Shown here: in pieces, positions 1 to 10,223 of the stretch | Position numbering within the stretch: the stretch's first letter is position 1 | Layout: every line of letters begins with the position of its first letter | Assembly (NCBI RefSeq): GCF_002813375.1 | Contig: NZ_PHUJ01000003.1 | Coordinates: 2,852,001 to 2,916,000, forward strand | Direction of reading: 5' to 3' | Source of the DNA: Pseudonocardia alni | Lineage (GTDB): Bacteria; Actinomycetota; Actinomycetes; Mycobacteriales; Pseudonocardiaceae | DNA: 64,000 nt | Notes under the pieces: model-generated | Told to the model about the DNA's origin: nothing | What the model saw: only the letters and a program-made list of their open reading frames with translations | The model's database searches: none | Program-made: the position numbers and the translations under genes

Positions 1-928
1 TCCGGAAGACCGGCGCCGGGAGGAGGTGCACCTCGTCGTAGACGACCAGGCCCCAGTCCCGGGAGTCGAACAGCTCCAGGTGCTTGTACTCGCCCTTGGT
101 CTTGCGGGTGACGACCTGGTACGTGGCGATGGTGACCGGGCGGATCTCCTTCTTCTCGCCCGAGTACTCGCCGATCTCCTCCTCGGTCAGCGACGTCCGC
201 GCGATCAGCTCGCGCTTCCACTGCCGCCCGGAGACGGTGTTGGTCACCAGGATCAGGGTCGTCGCGCCCGCCTTGGCCATCGCGGCCGCACCGACGAGGG
301 TCTTGCCCGCGCCGCAGGGCAGCACGACCACCCCGGAGCCGCCCTCCCAGAACCCGTCGACCGCCTGTTGCTGGTAGTCCCGCAGCGTCCAGCCGTCCTG
401 CTCCAGCTCGATGGGGTGGGCCTCGCCGTCGACGTACCCGGCGAGGTCCTCGGCGGGCCAGCCGACCTTGAGCAGTGCCTGCTTGAGGTGCCCGCGCTCG
501 GACGGGTGCACGACGACGGTGTCGTCGTCGAGCCGCGCGCCCAGCATCGGGCTGATCTTCTTCTGCCGGAGGATCTCCTCCAGCACGGCGCGGTCCAGCG
601 CGGTGAGGACGAGGCCGTGCGCGGGGTGGTTGGACAGCTGCAGCCGCCCGTAGCGCCCCATCGTGTCGACGACGTCGACCAGGAGCGGCTGCGGGACCGG
701 GTAGCGGGCCCAGCGGACCAGCGCGTCGACGACCTGCTCGGCGTCGTGCCCGGCGGCGCGCGCGTTCCAGAGGGCCAGCGGGGTGACCCGGTAGGTGTGG
801 ACGTGTTCGGGTGCCCGCTCCAGCTCGGCGAAGGGCGCGATGGCGGCGCGGGCCGCCGCGGAGTCGGGGTGGTCGACCTCGAGCAGCAGTGTCTTGTCGG
901 ACTGGACGATCAGGGGGCCGTCGGTCAC
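1..928 (-). CDS. XPB/ERCC3-type DNA repair helicase, N-terminal part (runs off the left edge)
   Basis: A superfamily 2 DNA helicase of the XPB (ERCC3) type, expected to unwind DNA during nucleotide excision repair in the cytoplasm. About 309 residues are visible. They hold the N-terminal damage-recognition-like region, a Walker A motif PCGAGKT near residue 204, and the DEVH box in YDEVHLLPAPVFR near residue 298. The C-terminal helicase domain lies outside the window. The GTG start at 928 is preceded by AGAGGA about 8 bases upstream. The next conserved neighbour on the same strand, at 7594-9915, belongs to the XPB/Ssl2-like helicase-associated family. As I recall, the two are adjacent in mycobacteria (Rv0861c/Rv0862c); here a conservon lies between them. 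Confidence 0.9.
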   Translation of the reverse strand, partial: MTDGPLIVQSDKTLLLEVDHPDSAAARAAIAPFAELERAPEHVHTYRVTPLALWNARAAGHDAEQVVDALVRWARYPVPQPLLVDVVDTMGRYGRLQLSNHPAHGLVLTALDRAVLEEILRQKKISPMLGARLDDDTVVVHPSERGHLKQALLKVGWPAEDLAGYVDGEAHPIELEQDGWTLRDYQQQAVDGFWEGGSGVVVLPCGAGKTLVGAAAMAKAGATTLILVTNTVSGRQWKRELIARTSLTEEEIGEYSGEKKEIRPVTIATYQVVTRKTKGEYKHLELFDSRDWGLVVYDEVHLLPAPVFR

Positions 929-1291
929 GGAACGAATCCTCTCGAGGCCGGGGGACGGAGCTGTACGGGTCCGCCGGACGCCGAGCGGAGACGAGCGGTC
1001 GGCGTGTGTCACGTCACGTGACCATGAGGCAACCGGCCCTACGCCACTCGGGAGACGAGGGTTCCGGGGGCTAGACTCGGCAGCCGTCCGTCACGCACAG
1101 ACGGGACCCGGCACGATCATATCCGTCCGACTCCCCCGGGACGCGGCAACCGCCGCCCCGTGTCGGTCGTGGTGTGGTCGAGCGGTTCCCGTCGTGACCC
1201 CGAAAGGCGCACCGGACCAGCTGATGCTCCCCGACCTCGTGCCCGCCGCGCCGCCCGTCCCCGGACCGGAGACCGACAGGGAGATCTCGCC
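929..1291. other. Divergent intergenic region between the XPB helicase and cvnA
   Basis: This 363-base stretch separates two divergent genes and must hold both promoters. No convincing coding sequence was seen. The only clear symmetrical element is the 10-base palindrome GTCACGTGAC at 1013-1022, preceded by a further TCAC, about 85 bases upstream of the helicase start. A single short palindrome is weak evidence for an operator. Confidence 0.5.
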
Positions 1292-4200
1292 GTGACCACC
1301 GTGACCAGCACGGAACGCCCGAGCACGTGGTCGGAGCGACTCGACCCGCGGAACTGGAGCCTGGTCGCCAAGCTGGCGGTCGTCGGTCTGGTGCCCACGG
1401 TCCTCGCCCTGTCCATCGGCGCCGTCCGCGTCGTCGACCAGGCCAACGTGGCCGAGGAGCTCGGCCGCGGCAGCGGCCTGGTCGACGTGCACCGCCAGAT
1501 CGAGACGCTGACCGGCGCACTGCAGACCGAGCGCGACGCCGCGGTCCGCTTCGTGGCGGGGAACCGGCTCGGTGACCGGGCCGCCGTCGACCGGGCGCAG
1601 GCCACGACCGACCAGGCGCTGCAGGCCTCCACGGCGGGGCTCGACGCCGCCGAGCAGCAGGCCCCCGACCTGGCCACGGCCCGCCGGCAGGCGGACACCA
1701 CGCTGGGTCAGCTGCCGGTCATCCGGTCGCAGGTCGCCGAGGGGCCGACCGCGGCCGCCGACCTCACCGGCCGCTACACCGCGGTCGTCCAGCGCACGCT
1801 GGGGCTGGACCGGGCGCTGGTGGGGCGGCTGCAGACCGCCGACACGGCCGGTCTGACCACGGCGATCGCCGCCGGGTCGAGCGCCCGCGAGGCCCTGCAG
1901 CTCGAGCGCACCGTGATCGGTGGCGCGCTCGCCGCGGGGACGCTGGAGGAGCAGCAGCGCGCGCAGGTCACCGGGGCCGAGGCCTCGTTCCAGGCCGCGG
2001 CCGGTGACTTCCAGTCGTCGCTGACCCCGGAGCAGGCCGAGTCCTTCGGGAACTTCGGCGCGGGCCAGGCGAACGGCGAGCGCAACGCGCTGCGTGACCA
2101 GGCACTCTCGGTCCCGCCGGGGGTCGCGCCGCCGGTCGACCCGAACGCGTGGAACGCCGCCGTCGACCGGTCCGTCACCGCGGTGGACCAGTCCACCGCC
2201 GCCGCCGAGCAGGCGTTCGTCGACGGCCGGGCCGCGGCCGCCGAGCAGGCGGGCAACACCGCGGGCCTCAACTCCGTGCTGCTGATGCTCACGATCCTGC
2301 TGACCGCGGGCATCATCCTGCTGCTGGGCCGTCAGATGGTCCGTTCGCTGCGTCTGCTGCGCAGCTCGGCGCTCGAGGTCGCGGAGCAGAAGCTGCCCGC
2401 GGCGGTGCAGAGCATGCGCTCCGGGCAGGCACCGAACGCGCTCGTCGAGCCGGTCCCGCTGGACAGCCGCGACGAGATCGGCCAGGTGGCGCGGGCGTTC
2501 GACGCCGTGCACGGCCAGGCGATCCGCCTCGCCGCCGACCAGGCCGCGCTGCAGCAGAACGTCAACTCGATGTTCGTCAACCTCTCCCGCCGTTCGCAGG
2601 CGCTCGTCGAGCGCCAGCTGCAGCTGATCGAACAGCTGGAGAGCAACGAGCAGGACCCGGACCAGCTGTCGAACCTGTTCCAGCTGGACCACCTCGCGAC
2701 ACGTATGCGCCGCAACAGCGAGAACCTGCTGGTCCTCGCGGGCACCGACCTGGCGAAGCGGAACGTTGCGCCGGTGCAGGTCGTCGACGTCCTGCGGGCC
2801 GCGGTGTCGGAGGTCGAGCAGTACCAGCGGGTCGTCGTGCAGACCCCGCCGAACGCGACGATCGCCGGTCGCGCCGCGAACGACCTCGTCCACCTGCTCG
2901 CCGAGCTGCTGGACAACGCGACGAACTTCTCGCCGCCGGACTCGCAGGTCGTCATGTCGACGACCCGCACCGCCGACGAGTCGCTGCTGGTCGAGATCTC
3001 CGACCGCGGTGTCGGCATGACCGACTCCGAGCTGGTCGACGCCAACCAGCGTCTGTCCGGCCCGGCCGAGGTCGACGTGTCGGCCTCCCGGCGGATGGGC
3101 CTGTTCGTGGTCGGCCGGCTGGCCGCACGGCACCGCGTCAGCGTCCGGCTCGCCTCGGCGGCCGTCGGCGGCGGCTCGGGTGGGCTGAGCGCCTCGGTGA
3201 CCGTCCCGCCGCAGCTGGTGCCCTCCGCGCAGCTGCCCGAACAGCGCCGCGACGGCGACCCGGGCAGCTGGGGCGGCGTGCCGCCCCAGGGTGGCGGGCA
3301 GCAGGCCGCCTCGCAGCAGGCCCCGGCGCTGACCGGCGGCGGAGCGCCCGACGGACCCCGGCCGGACTCCCCGGTCGCGGTGAACGGGAACGGTCGCGGT
3401 GGGTCGCTGCCGTCGATGGTCGCGGGCTCCGACGGCCCGATGACCCCCACCTTCGAAGCCGGCACGCCCTCGTCCACGACCGCGCGCAACGGCTCGGCCT
3501 CGAGCCTGCCGACGCGCCGTCCGGGGTCGTCGCTGACGAAGAACGCGGCCCCCGGCGACGCCGGCGGGCAGACCGCCGACGGGTCGGCCCCGACCCTCAA
3601 CGGGTCCGCCCCACAGGGTCTGTCGGCCTTCGCGCCGTCGCAGGACGGCGCACACGACGGGCGGACCCCGGCCGACGTCTTCACCCCGGCCGACGAGGCC
3701 GGCTCCGGTCCCGCCGACGGCGACGCCCCGCACGGCGCCGAGGCGTTCCGGGGCACCGGCCCGGCCCCGTCCGGCGACGGTGACGGCCCGTCCGACGACA
3801 CGGGCACCGGCGCCGGATCCCTCACGGACACCGAGGACACGGAGGCCGCGGTCCCCGCCGAGGGAACCGACCACACCGACACCGACGGTGACGCGGACCG
3901 CTCCGGCGGCACCGCAGCCCCGTCGGCCGCCGCCGCGCTCGGGCTGGCGGGTGCCGCTGCGGCGGCCGCCGCGGCCCGGGCCCGCGCCGACCGCGACATG
4001 GACGACACCGTCGTCCTGGACCGGGCGATCGGTGACGGCCCCGAGGACCACCGGCGGACCCCGGCCGGCGACGAGGGCTCCGGGGAGACCGACGCCGACG
4101 CCGTCACCGAGGACGGTCCGGACGGGACCGCCCCGGACACCGACGGCTCCGTGGACTCCCGGGCCACCGACGGGGACACCGACCGGGACACCGATGGGAC

Positions 4201-5710
4201 CGCCCCGGAGGAGACACCGCTCGCGGCCCGGACGAACGGCATCGCGCCGTTCCCTCCGGCCCCGGGCGACCGCGCCGACGCCCGCAGGACCGACGGTCAC
4301 GCCCACGACGGGACCGGAGCCGCGGACGCGGCCGGCACCGACGTGAGCGCCCCGTCCGGCCACACCCCGTCCGACGACACCGACGTCGACGCCACCGGGG
4401 TCGACACCACCGGGGTCGACGCCGGTGGTGTCGGCAACACCGGGGCGGGCAGCACCGCGACCGACCCCGCCGAGGACGACACCACCGGCACGGCCGCGTC
4501 CACGGACGCCCCCGGGACCGGCGCCGACGGCGACCGTCCCGCGGACACCGCGTCCGTGGACGGCGCAGCCGCGGACAACGGCTCCGGGGAAACCGGATCC
4601 GGGGACGGCGGCTCCGCCGGTACCGAACCCGAGACCGCGGCACTCCCGACGATCCGCCCGTCCGGCCGTACACCGATGGGCGGGCCGCTCCCGGCCCGCA
4701 CCAACGGGTCCCGTCCCTCCCCGTCGCGACGCCCGGTCATGCCGGCCCGCGGCGCCGGACCGGCGCTGCCCACCCGTGGGCCCGGCCGCCAGGGCCCGCC
4801 CCCGGCACCGGCCCGCGGACCGCAGCAGCCCGCCCCCCAGCAGGCGCAGCCGGTCCAGCAGGCGCAGCACCCGGAGGCTCCGCAGGAGCGTCCGGTGCAG
4901 CAGGCGCCGGGCCGGCAGGCGCCCGCACCGCTGCCGAAGCGGGAGGGTGGCCGGGCCGCGGGCCCGGCGGGCCTGGCCGCGAACGCCGCCGGTTCCTCGC
5001 AGGACGCGCTGTTCGCACCGAAGGTGCCCGTCGAGGGCGACCGGGGTCAGCTCCGGCGCCCCGGGGCGGTCGAGTCGGCCCGGGCCCAGACCGGGTTCGA
5101 CATGGGTCAGACCACCCCGATCTTCGACGACATCGCCTCGGCCTGGTTCCGCTCGAACCGCTCGGTGCCGGTCCGCTGGCAGGACGGCGCCGGCCCGAAC
5201 GACGGCGCCCCGGCGGGTGCCGCGGCACCCGCGGCCCCCGCCGCGGCCGACGCCCCGGCGCCCCCGTCGGGCTTCGCCTCCCCCGCCGACGACGTCTGGC
5301 GTCAGGCCCGCGAGGCCACCGACGGCGACGAGTCGGAGACCGCCGGTGACGACCTGACGACCGCCGGACTGCCCAAGCGACGCCCGCGGGCGCGACTGCT
5401 CCCGGGCAGTGCGGCAGGATCGACCGTGCTCAGCCCCGCTCCGGCGGAGCCGAGGGACGCCGAGAGCGTCCGTGGCCGTCTCGCCAGCTACCAGCAGGGC
5501 GTGCGTCAGGGCCGGGAGAGCGCCTCCGGTGTCCGTCGCAACGCACTGGCCGGCACGACGGACACCGTCGACGGCGACTCCGAGCAGCACGACCCGCAGG
5601 ACCAGCACGACCGGCAGGGCACCCGTGCCCCGCAGGGCACCACCGCGACCGGCACCCCCGAGCCCGCCGCGGACCGACCGAACTCGTCCGACCCCGAGGA
5701 GAACCAGTGA
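1292..5710 (+). CDS. cvnA: Conservon sensor kinase-like protein CvnA (nitrate-sensing-type receptor)
   Basis: A membrane sensor with histidine-kinase architecture and the first gene of a conservon. Such operons (CvnA-D) were described in Streptomyces as G-protein-coupled-receptor-like modules. The 1472-aa product has a first TM helix at about 24-44, an extracytoplasmic NIT-like helical region, a second TM helix at about 325-346, a HAMP-like linker, a dimerisation region ([16 protein letters not shown]) and an ATPase domain with N box [12 protein letters not shown] (about 536-548) and G1 box DRGVGM (about 571). The last 800 or so residues are low-complexity Pro/Ala/Asp/Thr/Gly sequence, much longer than the sensory core. 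The GTG at 1292 is chosen because ACAGGGAG lies 8 bases upstream; an in-frame GTG at 1160 has no such site. The stop overlaps cvnB (GTGA). Confidence 0.85.
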   Translation: MTTVTSTERPSTWSERLDPRNWSLVAKLAVVGLVPTVLALSIGAVRVVDQANVAEELGRGSGLVDVHRQIETLTGALQTERDAAVRFVAGNRLGDRAAVDRAQATTDQALQASTAGLDAAEQQAPDLATARRQADTTLGQLPVIRSQVAEGPTAAADLTGRYTAVVQRTLGLDRALVGRLQTADTAGLTTAIAAGSSAREALQLERTVIGGALAAGTLEEQQRAQVTGAEASFQAAAGDFQSSLTPEQAESFGNFGAGQANGERNALRDQALSVPPGVAPPVDPNAWNAAVDRSVTAVDQSTAAAEQAFVDGRAAAAEQAGNTAGLNSVLLMLTILLTAGIILLLGRQMVRSLRLLRSSALEVAEQKLPAAVQSMRSGQAPNALVEPVPLDSRDEIGQVARAFDAVHGQAIRLAADQAALQQNVNSMFVNLSRRSQALVERQLQLIEQLESNEQDPDQLSNLFQLDHLATRMRRNSENLLVLAGTDLAKRNVAPVQVVDVLRAAVSEVEQYQRVVVQTPPNATIAGRAANDLVHLLAELLDNATNFSPPDSQVVMSTTRTADESLLVEISDRGVGMTDSELVDANQRLSGPAEVDVSASRRMGLFVVGRLAARHRVSVRLASAAVGGGSGGLSASVTVPPQLVPSAQLPEQRRDGDPGSWGGVPPQGGGQQAASQQAPALTGGGAPDGPRPDSPVAVNGNGRGGSLPSMVAGSDGPMTPTFEAGTPSSTTARNGSASSLPTRRPGSSLTKNAAPGDAGGQTADGSAPTLNGSAPQGLSAFAPSQDGAHDGRTPADVFTPADEAGSGPADGDAPHGAEAFRGTGPAPSGDGDGPSDDTGTGAGSLTDTEDTEAAVPAEGTDHTDTDGDADRSGGTAAPSAAAALGLAGAAAAAAAARARADRDMDDTVVLDRAIGDGPEDHRRTPAGDEGSGETDADAVTEDGPDGTAPDTDGSVDSRATDGDTDRDTDGTAPEETPLAARTNGIAPFPPAPGDRADARRTDGHAHDGTGAADAAGTDVSAPSGHTPSDDTDVDATGVDTTGVDAGGVGNTGAGSTATDPAEDDTTGTAASTDAPGTGADGDRPADTASVDGAAADNGSGETGSGDGGSAGTEPETAALPTIRPSGRTPMGGPLPARTNGSRPSPSRRPVMPARGAGPALPTRGPGRQGPPPAPARGPQQPAPQQAQPVQQAQHPEAPQERPVQQAPGRQAPAPLPKREGGRAAGPAGLAANAAGSSQDALFAPKVPVEGDRGQLRRPGAVESARAQTGFDMGQTTPIFDDIASAWFRSNRSVPVRWQDGAGPNDGAPAGAAAPAAPAAADAPAPPSGFASPADDVWRQAREATDGDESETAGDDLTTAGLPKRRPRARLLPGSAAGSTVLSPAPAEPRDAESVRGRLASYQQGVRQGRESASGVRRNALAGTTDTVDGDSEQHDPQDQHDRQGTRAPQGTTATGTPEPAADRPNSSDPEENQ

Positions 5711-6135
5711 GGGCACCGCAGGCACAGCCGAGCCAGAGCCGTTTCGGCTGGCTGGTCACCAACTTCGCGGAGCGCGTCCCGGGTGTCGCGCACGCCATCG
5801 TGGTGTCGACCGACGGGCTGCTGCTGACCGCATCCGACCGGCTGCCGCGCGACCGGGCCGACCAGCTCGCCGCCGTCGCATCCGGTCTGGTCAGCCTGAC
5901 CCAGGGCGCCGCGCGCTGCTTCGACGCCGGTGGCGTCGTGCAGACCGTCGTCGAGATGGACCGCGGGATCGTGCTGCTCATGTCGATCAGCGACGGCTCC
6001 TGCCTGGCCGTGCTCGCCTCGCCGAGCTGCGACATCGGCCTCGTCGGCTACGAGATGACGCTGCTGGTCGACCGGGTCGGCCAGCTGCTCACCCCGGAGC
6101 TGCGCGCCGAGCTGCAGGGTTCGTTCGGGCCCTGA
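5707..6135 (+). CDS. cvnB: Roadblock/LC7 domain protein CvnB
   Basis: A 142-aa single-domain Roadblock/LC7 protein. In conservons this subunit is thought to work with the CvnD GTPase as a regulatory or GAP-like partner in a membrane-bound complex with CvnA. The family signature is visible in [19 protein letters not shown] near the N-terminus, followed by an alpha/beta core that includes [13 protein letters not shown]. The GTG start overlaps the cvnA stop by four bases, so translation is probably coupled. Length and position are standard for the family. Confidence 0.88.
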   Translation: MRAPQAQPSQSRFGWLVTNFAERVPGVAHAIVVSTDGLLLTASDRLPRDRADQLAAVASGLVSLTQGAARCFDAGGVVQTVVEMDRGIVLLMSISDGSCLAVLASPSCDIGLVGYEMTLLVDRVGQLLTPELRAELQGSFGP

Positions 6136-6212
6136 GGCCGCGACTCCGGACCCCCAGGACGCGTTACCGTCATGCACCCCATCCCAGGATCGACCAGAGC
6201 GGGTGAGATCCG

Positions 6213-6917
6213 ATGACCCAGGACCCGGGCGGACACGGCCCCGAGCCGACGTTCGCCGACGTCATGAACGGGTTCAGCCTGGACTCCAAGCGCAAGCCGA
6301 AGAAGCGCCGATGGGGGCGCAACCGTCCGGAGGACGACGTCGAGCCGGAGGTCGCCGCCCCCGGGCGCCCGGTCCCGCCGCCGAACCCGGCCGAGGTGAC
6401 CGGCCCCATCGGCGGATCGGCGGCCTACGGGCTGCCGCCCACCCCGGCCGAGCTGGAGGCCCAGCGGACCGGTGACCGGCCGGACCGGCCGTCGCCGTAC
6501 CCGGCACAGAACACGGGGCCCGGCCCCGCGCACGACCCAGTGGCAGCGCCGCCGCCGGTGCCCCCGTCCGCGGGTGGCGCCGCCTTCGTCCGGCCCTACG
6601 CCTGGACGCGGGGACGGACCAAGTCGGGCTACGAGCTGGCCGTCGAGACCCTCGTCTCGGTCAGCAACCGAGCCCGCAGCCAGCTGGAACGGCTGCCGAT
6701 GGAGCACCGCTCCGTCGCCGACCTGCTGCTCGAGCAGACCCGCTCGGTGGCCGAGGTCGCGGCGCTGCTGTCGCTCCCCCTGGGCGTGGCCCGGGTGCTG
6801 CTCGGGGACATGGCCTCGAACGGCACGGTGACCGTTCACCAGACCGCGAGCACCCCCGGCAACGCGCCGGACCTCGCGCTGATGGAAAGGGTGTTGAGTG
6901 GACTCCGTCGGCTCTAG
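6213..6917 (+). CDS. cvnC: DUF742 protein CvnC
   Basis: A 234-aa protein whose C-terminal 115 or so residues form the DUF742 domain, with a winged-helix-like sequence (SVADLLLEQTRSVAEVAALL, then LGVARVLLGDMASNGTVTVH). The N-terminal 120 residues are proline-rich and probably disordered. CvnC is a required partner in conservons, and its biochemical role is unknown. The ATG follows cvnB after 77 bases. The gene's end overlaps cvnD by 20 bases, so CvnC and CvnD are expected to be translationally coupled. Confidence 0.85.
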   Translation: MTQDPGGHGPEPTFADVMNGFSLDSKRKPKKRRWGRNRPEDDVEPEVAAPGRPVPPPNPAEVTGPIGGSAAYGLPPTPAELEAQRTGDRPDRPSPYPAQNTGPGPAHDPVAAPPPVPPSAGGAAFVRPYAWTRGRTKSGYELAVETLVSVSNRARSQLERLPMEHRSVADLLLEQTRSVAEVAALLSLPLGVARVLLGDMASNGTVTVHQTASTPGNAPDLALMERVLSGLRRL

Positions 6918-7515
6918 GCCACAGCCGCCCCAGCCCGCGGCCGGGATGGCCCGTGCCGCGACGATGTCGGCCAAGATCGTGGTGGCCGGTGGGTTCGGCG
7001 TCGGGAAGACCACCTTCGTCGGATCGGTCTCGGAGATCATGCCGCTGACCACCGAGGCGGTGATGACCGAGGCGAGCGCGTCGCACGACGACCTCTCCGC
7101 CACCCCCAACAAGCGGTCCACGACCGTCGCGATGGACTTCGGTCGCGTCTCGCTGGACACCGACCTGGTGCTCTACCTGTTCGGAACGCCGGGCCAGCAG
7201 CGGTTCTGGTTCATGTGGGACGACCTGGTCCGCGGCGCGATCGGCGCCGTCGTCCTCGTCGACACCCGGCGCCTGGCCGACTCCTTCGCCGCGATCGACT
7301 TCTTCGAGGACCGTGGCCTGCCCTACGTCGTCGGGGTCAACGCCTTCGACGGGCAGCTGCAACACACCCTCGATGACGTGCGCGAGGCGATGTCGATCGA
7401 CCCGGCCGTCCCGATGGTCGTGTGCGACGCCCGGCACCGGCAGTCGACCAAGGAGACCCTGATCGCGCTGGTGCAGCACGCGATGCACCAGCGGATGGCC
7501 GCCGGCGCGCGCTGA
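6898..7515 (+). CDS. cvnD: Conservon small GTPase CvnD
   Basis: A 205-aa Ras-like/MglA-related GTP-binding protein and the output component of the conservon. Walker A is GGFGVGKT at residues 31-38; the switch II region is LFGTPGQQRFWFMW, with the DxxG motif replaced by GTPGQ as is usual in this family. An NxxD-like motif (VGVNAFDG) follows. The GTG start at 6898 has GAAAGG 8 bases upstream and lies inside cvnC. No cytochrome P450 (the CvnE found in some Streptomyces conservons) follows; the operon ends at a strong terminator. Confidence 0.88.
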   Translation: MDSVGSRPQPPQPAAGMARAATMSAKIVVAGGFGVGKTTFVGSVSEIMPLTTEAVMTEASASHDDLSATPNKRSTTVAMDFGRVSLDTDLVLYLFGTPGQQRFWFMWDDLVRGAIGAVVLVDTRRLADSFAAIDFFEDRGLPYVVGVNAFDGQLQHTLDDVREAMSIDPAVPMVVCDARHRQSTKETLIALVQHAMHQRMAAGAR

Positions 7516-7537
7516 CCCGTACCCGACCGACCCGGAC

Positions 7538-7580
7538 ACCGCGGCGGCGCCGGCACATCGTGTGCCGGCGCCGCCGCGGT
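7538..7580. terminator. Bidirectional hairpin terminator between cvnD and the convergent helicase-family gene
   Basis: A perfect 20-bp inverted repeat (7538-7557 and 7561-7580) with a 3-base loop, almost entirely G+C, between two convergent genes. No T-tract follows, as is common in actinobacteria. Confidence 0.8.
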
Positions 7581-7593
7581 ACCGCGTCCGGGG

Positions 7594-9915
7594 CTAGTCG
7601 CGTCCGGCCGGCTGCTCCGATCCGGCGTCCACCGGGGCGATCGAGGTGATCCGGTGCAGCTGGATGCGGCGCAGCTCGCCGTCGAGCGCGTCACGGCCCT
7701 CCACGTACCCGCCGCCGACCGAGACCGGCGCGAGCACCCGGTCCCCGGCGACGCCGTGCGCGTCGACGTAGCCGATCCACACGGTCCGGCCCTCGCGCAC
7801 CGCCTCCTGCAGCGAGGCCAGGTTCCCGGTCGCGCCGGTGAGTTCACGCCGCCCGGCGACACTGTCGCGTACCCCGGCCAGGCGGTCCCCCGCCCGCAGC
7901 CGCTCGACGAGTTCCTCGGCCCGGTCCGTCGGGGACCGGTCGACGACCCGGCCGGCGTCCCGGGTGCCGCGACGCAGCCGCGGCTCGGTGCGCCGCCCCT
8001 TCGGCCCGAGGTCGACGACGGCGCCGACCGCGTCCTCCGCGGCCGGACTGAAGCCGGCCGCCCGCAGCCCGTCGAGCACCTCGGCCAGCGGCAGCGAGCT
8101 GACCACGACGGTCGGGGCGATCCGGCGCAGCCCCAGCTCCTCGGCCGCGGAGTGCGCGAGCACCTCGGACAGGAGCACCTCGTCGTCGGAGCGCAGGAAG
8201 CAGCTGACCGCGCCGCCGCGCAGCCTGCCGTGCCGGCGGGCGACGTCGTCCACGAGGTAGGTCAGGGTCTGCGGGACCGGGGTGCGGGAACGGGCCTCGA
8301 GGATCTCGCGGACGTCGTCGGCGGTGCGGCCGGTGTCCAGCGCCCGGCGCAGGCTGCGCTCGGTGAAGCGGTACACCGTGGCGCCGCCCGCGGACTCGAC
8401 CTCGGCCAGGATCGCGAGCTCGTGCGCGAGGTCCGCCGACAGCCGCCCGGGCGCGACGGCGGTCAGGTCGGCCTGGAGCAGGATCTCCTCGACCGGGGTG
8501 GGCAGCGCCGCGTGCAGCGTCGCGGCCAGCTCGGTGGGGTGCCGGGTGGGGTGCGCCGGGTCCGGGCGCAGGGCCGGGTCGAGCAGCACCCGCCCGGCCG
8601 TGGTGAGCGCGTCGAGGGCGACCACGCCGATCGCGGTGGCCTCGGCGACGGTCCAGCCGACCGTCTCGTCGCGCAGCCGTCCGCCGCGGCGCGGGGCGTG
8701 CCAGGCCAGCAGCCGCGCCAGGTCCTCCGGCGACCCCACCGAGGTGCCGGGCGAGAGGTCGGCGAGCGCGTCCAGGACCCGACGGCGGTCCCGGGCGGCC
8801 GGGGGACGGCGCGGCCCGTCGGACAGGGCGGTGATCGGCTTGCCGGTCTCGTCGCGGCGCCCCACCAGCCCGGGCAGGCGCGGCAGCTCCAGCCAGGCCT
8901 GGGCCAGCACCGCCCAGCGGGACTCCTCCGGGCCGGTCCCCCAGACGTCCCACGTGGTGGTCGGCAGCCACTCGGGTGCCACCGACTCGGTCGCCCCGAC
9001 CAGGTCCGCGGCGTGCAGGATCTCCAGGACCAGCGCGGCGGTCGGCTCGTCGGTGTCGGCCGCCTTCGCCGCACGCTTGAGCTCGCGCACGCCGAACCCG
9101 CCCGAGCGCAGCACCGGCACCGACTCCCGCGCCAGCCACTCCAGCAGCAGGTCGGTGCGACGCAGGAACTCCAGCGCGGCCCCCGCGCCGGTGCCGTCGA
9201 CCAGCGGGGTCTCCCGCACGCGCAGCGGGACGTCCGGCCGGGACAGGTCCAGCGGCCCCATCGGACGGTCGCCGCGCAGGGCGAGCGCGACCTGGCGGGG
9301 CAGCTCGACGGTGTCGGCGTCGCGGCGCGTGAGCAGTCCCTTGTCGACGAGCGACCCGACCGGCCCGGTCGAGCCGTTCGCGTTGCGGGAGCGGCCGACC
9401 GGCGGGCCCTGGGCGAGCACCTCGAGGACCTTGCGCTCGTCGTCGCCCACCCCGGCGAGCAGCGTGTCGAGCTCGGGTCCCGCCGCCGCACCGGTGGCGG
9501 GGGCGCCGAGCCCGGCGGGCCACGGCCCGACGACGTCGGCGGCCGCAGGGACCAGCGACACCGCATCGTCCGGGCCCCAGGCCAGCGCGCGGTCGCGCAG
9601 CGCGGCGAGTCCCTCGGCGACGGTGGCCGCGTCGACGTCGGCGCCGAGCCAGCCGCGCAGGCCCGCGCCGGGCGTCGTCGCGTCGGCCGGGGTCCGCCAG
9701 GCCGTCGCCAGCACCAGCGCGTCCAGCACGGTCAGCGCGACGGTGCCCAGGTCCTCGCAGGCGCGCTGCACCGACGCCCGGATCGAGGCGCGGGTCGCGA
9801 GCACGGTGAGGTCGCCGGGGGGCGGGACGGCGAGGTCCGGACGCGCGCGCAGCAGCGCGGCGAGGAACCCGTCGTCCTGCCCGCGCAACCACTCGACCAG
9901 GGACGTCTGCATCAT
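7594..9915 (-). CDS. XPB/Ssl2-like helicase-associated domain protein with a WYL-like C-terminus
   Basis: A 773-aa protein of the actinobacterial family represented, from memory, by Rv0862c. It lacks helicase motifs but carries the XPB/Ssl2-like Helicase_C_3 region (around VYRFTERSLRRALDTGRT to SCFLRSDDEVL, roughly residues 500-590). It ends in a WYL-like module (TVWIGYVDAHGVAGDR, then ELRRIQLHRITSI). WYL domains are commonly ligand-sensing. The partner helicase gene lies at the left edge of the window, so a role in DNA repair is plausible but inferred. Two adjacent ATGs (9915 and 9912) are possible starts; no strong ribosome binding site distinguishes them. Confidence 0.75.
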   Translation of the reverse strand: MMQTSLVEWLRGQDDGFLAALLRARPDLAVPPPGDLTVLATRASIRASVQRACEDLGTVALTVLDALVLATAWRTPADATTPGAGLRGWLGADVDAATVAEGLAALRDRALAWGPDDAVSLVPAAADVVGPWPAGLGAPATGAAAGPELDTLLAGVGDDERKVLEVLAQGPPVGRSRNANGSTGPVGSLVDKGLLTRRDADTVELPRQVALALRGDRPMGPLDLSRPDVPLRVRETPLVDGTGAGAALEFLRRTDLLLEWLARESVPVLRSGGFGVRELKRAAKAADTDEPTAALVLEILHAADLVGATESVAPEWLPTTTWDVWGTGPEESRWAVLAQAWLELPRLPGLVGRRDETGKPITALSDGPRRPPAARDRRRVLDALADLSPGTSVGSPEDLARLLAWHAPRRGGRLRDETVGWTVAEATAIGVVALDALTTAGRVLLDPALRPDPAHPTRHPTELAATLHAALPTPVEEILLQADLTAVAPGRLSADLAHELAILAEVESAGGATVYRFTERSLRRALDTGRTADDVREILEARSRTPVPQTLTYLVDDVARRHGRLRGGAVSCFLRSDDEVLLSEVLAHSAAEELGLRRIAPTVVVSSLPLAEVLDGLRAAGFSPAAEDAVGAVVDLGPKGRRTEPRLRRGTRDAGRVVDRSPTDRAEELVERLRAGDRLAGVRDSVAGRRELTGATGNLASLQEAVREGRTVWIGYVDAHGVAGDRVLAPVSVGGGYVEGRDALDGELRRIQLHRITSIAPVDAGSEQPAGRD

Positions 9916-10038
9916 CGCCAGGGTAGTCGGACGATCGCGGGCGCACCGGGGCGGACAGCCGCGCCCGCGTCCGCGATACTGGGCACAGGAGACTGCCGCG
10001 GTCCCGCCCGGGACCGGACGACGACGCTGGAGGACGCG

Positions 10039-10221
10039 ATGGCCGCCAAGCCCGCGAAGCAGGACCGGATCCACCCGGAGTGGCCGCACTCCGACGAGGG
10101 CGACCACCCGGTCACCGAGCTCCTGGGCAGCGTCCAGGGAAACATGTCGCCGTTCGGCGACATCGAGTTCCCGGTCGCCAGCGTGCCCTACGAGCACCCG
10201 GTCACCGAGATCAACCGCTGA
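10039..10221 (+). CDS. Small hydrophilic conserved-position protein (60 aa)
   Basis: An unrecognised 60-aa soluble protein rich in Pro, His and acidic residues, with no TM segment or cysteine. TGGAGGA lies 5 bases before the ATG, and the gene starts two bases before the next coding region ends its leader, so it is probably expressed. It lies divergent from the helicase-associated gene and just before a molybdenum-cofactor gene. That is the position of Rv0863 in M. tuberculosis as I recall it, though homology was not tested. Function unknown. Confidence 0.65.
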   Translation: MAAKPAKQDRIHPEWPHSDEGDHPVTELLGSVQGNMSPFGDIEFPVASVPYEHPVTEINR

Positions 10222-10223
10222 CC

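Noticed and set aside
1013..1022. Palindrome GTCACGTGAC between the XPB gene and cvnA as an operator
   Set aside because: A single 10-base palindrome in GC-rich DNA is too likely by chance to be named a site.
1091..5725. A 1544-codon open frame antisense to cvnA
   Set aside because: High-GC shadow frame: its translation is Arg/Gly-rich with no domain, while the opposite strand encodes recognisable CvnA domains.
7654..10221. An 855-codon plus-strand frame ending in the 60-aa gene
   Set aside because: Only the last 60 codons, from the ATG at 10039 with its own ribosome binding site, look real; the rest is antisense to the helicase-associated gene.
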